Of a stretch of DNA of 64,000 bases, positions 63,341 through 64,000 are shown piece after piece. The DNA comes from Cutibacterium avidum ATCC 25577 (lineage in GTDB: Bacteria; Actinomycetota; Actinomycetes; Propionibacteriales; Propionibacteriaceae): assembly GCF_000227295.1 (NCBI RefSeq), contig NZ_JH165054.1, positions 507,835-571,834 on the forward strand, written 5' to 3'. The translations under genes were made by a program, and so were the position numbers. How positions within the stretch are numbered: position 1 is the first letter of the stretch; each line of letters opens with the position of its first letter. Under the pieces are notes generated by a model. It was not told where the DNA came from, did not search any database, and saw nothing but the letters and a program-made list of their open reading frames with translations.

Positions 63341-63574
63341 ACTGCGTACAATATGACACAATCGGCTTACCTCGACGATCACGACAGCGTCACCGGTGAA
63401 CGAGCTTGTCATGCCGACGTTGACACTGGGCTGACAGCTGTGTCCCGATGTGCCGAGGTCAACAGAAAAATCGACACCCCGCAGACTGTGACCCGTTGAG
63501 GAGTTATCCTGCGGTCAGCTGCGGCCACGGCAAAACCGCGCGACACGATATTCGGTATCAGGGAAGATCACGTC

Positions 63575-64000
63575 ATGCCAGCAACCGCCACCTATGCGAC
63601 CCTGGAACTATCCCACCGGTGCTGTGACCTCGCGCTCGCCCGAACCCCGTTTCGTCGCGCCCGTCAACCAATCCTTGCAGTGGTGTTCTTCCTCATCGTC
63701 CTCGCATTGTGGCAGTCGATGCCCACCATGCTAGCTGCCATCACCTCCTCCCCAGAACCGTTCACCGTCTGGCCCCTCGTCTTCCACGACATCAATCTGT
63801 ATTACGGCGCTCCAGCAACCACAGGTTGTTTCCTCGCTCTGATCGTGGTGAGTCTCCTGCCGGTCATGGTCTTGCCGACATCACCGTTAGACATACGGCA
63901 CCGCTTCGTTATGCTTCCCGTCGTCGGCCTCAATGCGTCCTTCTTCAATACGGCGCCCCAGTTCAGGGCTCTCTTCCGCAGCCGGTACACCGGCTCTTCA
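63575..64000 (+). CDS. Membrane protein, 5' part only (cut by the window edge)
   Basis: Open for 142 codons from ATG 63575 to the last base, with no stop. Two to three hydrophobic segments are visible: ILAVVFFLIVLALW (~36-49), GCFLALIVVSLLPVMVL (~88-104) and FVMLPVVGLNASFF (~114-127). GGGAAGATCA precedes the start at moderate distance. No family is recognised. Confidence 0.6.
   Translation, partial: MPATATYATLELSHRCCDLALARTPFRRARQPILAVVFFLIVLALWQSMPTMLAAITSSPEPFTVWPLVFHDINLYYGAPATTGCFLALIVVSLLPVMVLPTSPLDIRHRFVMLPVVGLNASFFNTAPQFRALFRSRYTGSS

Overview
The window is a chromosomal segment of a high-GC Gram-positive (actinobacterial) genome. The content points to Propionibacteriaceae, most likely Cutibacterium or a close relative. 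The evidence is: split ribosomal-protein operons in actinobacterial order, rpoBC, a 2-oxoacid:ferredoxin oxidoreductase, an M13 peptidase, a B12 riboswitch, and many Tat/Sec-exported proteins. No species is assigned, because that needs a database comparison.

Layout. (1) 1-6530: the S10 operon on the minus strand (rpsJ-rplC-rplD-rplW-rplB-rpsS-rplV-rpsC-rplP-rpmC-rpsQ), with its promoter near 6502-6530 and a terminator after rpsQ. A further ribosomal-type promoter (107-136) fires toward the left edge. (2) 6560-17430: a fused BioW-BioF biotin gene with a palindromic operator, a polytopic membrane protein, gltX and glnS back to back over a symmetric promoter, a Tat-exported nucleotidase ending in LPRTG, and an esterase-like membrane protein. 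(3) 17590-37720: tuf, fusA-rpsG-rpsL, a small secreted decapeptide-repeat protein, an EXLDI gene, a decayed secreted-protein gene, rpoC-rpoB, rplL-rplJ, rplA-rplK, nusG-secE and tRNA-Trp. (4) 37825-43330: an LCP-family ligase, an aminotransferase, murB-hadB-hadA, rpmG, and tRNAs Met, Thr and Tyr. (5) 43510-49190: a broken GNAT gene, exonuclease III, an acyl-CoA hydrolase, and an MntABC-type metal transporter with a DtxR/MntR regulator. (6) 49205-55265: a four-gene, 4-bp-overlapping operon (NuoB-, NuoC- and NuoI-like proteins plus an MptB-like mannosyltransferase) divergent from korAB. (7) 55266-60240: an apparent inserted island. It holds a cobalamin riboswitch driving a frameshifted secreted chimera, then four tandem paralogous membrane-protein genes with near-identical 5' ends and AT-rich bodies. 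The last copy is broken and joined to a second, diverged korB 3' end. (8) 60345-64000: an M13 metallopeptidase, a lipoprotein, and the start of a membrane protein cut by the window edge.

The core regions are conventional translation and transcription genes. RpoB and RpsL carry wild-type residues at the usual rifampicin and streptomycin positions. The most unusual material is the korB-flanked island, the NuoB/NuoC/NuoI trio without NuoD beside a ferredoxin-reducing KorAB, the terminal LPRTG proteins, the ribosomal promoters that share an initial-transcribed motif, and the domain appended to ribosomal protein L4.
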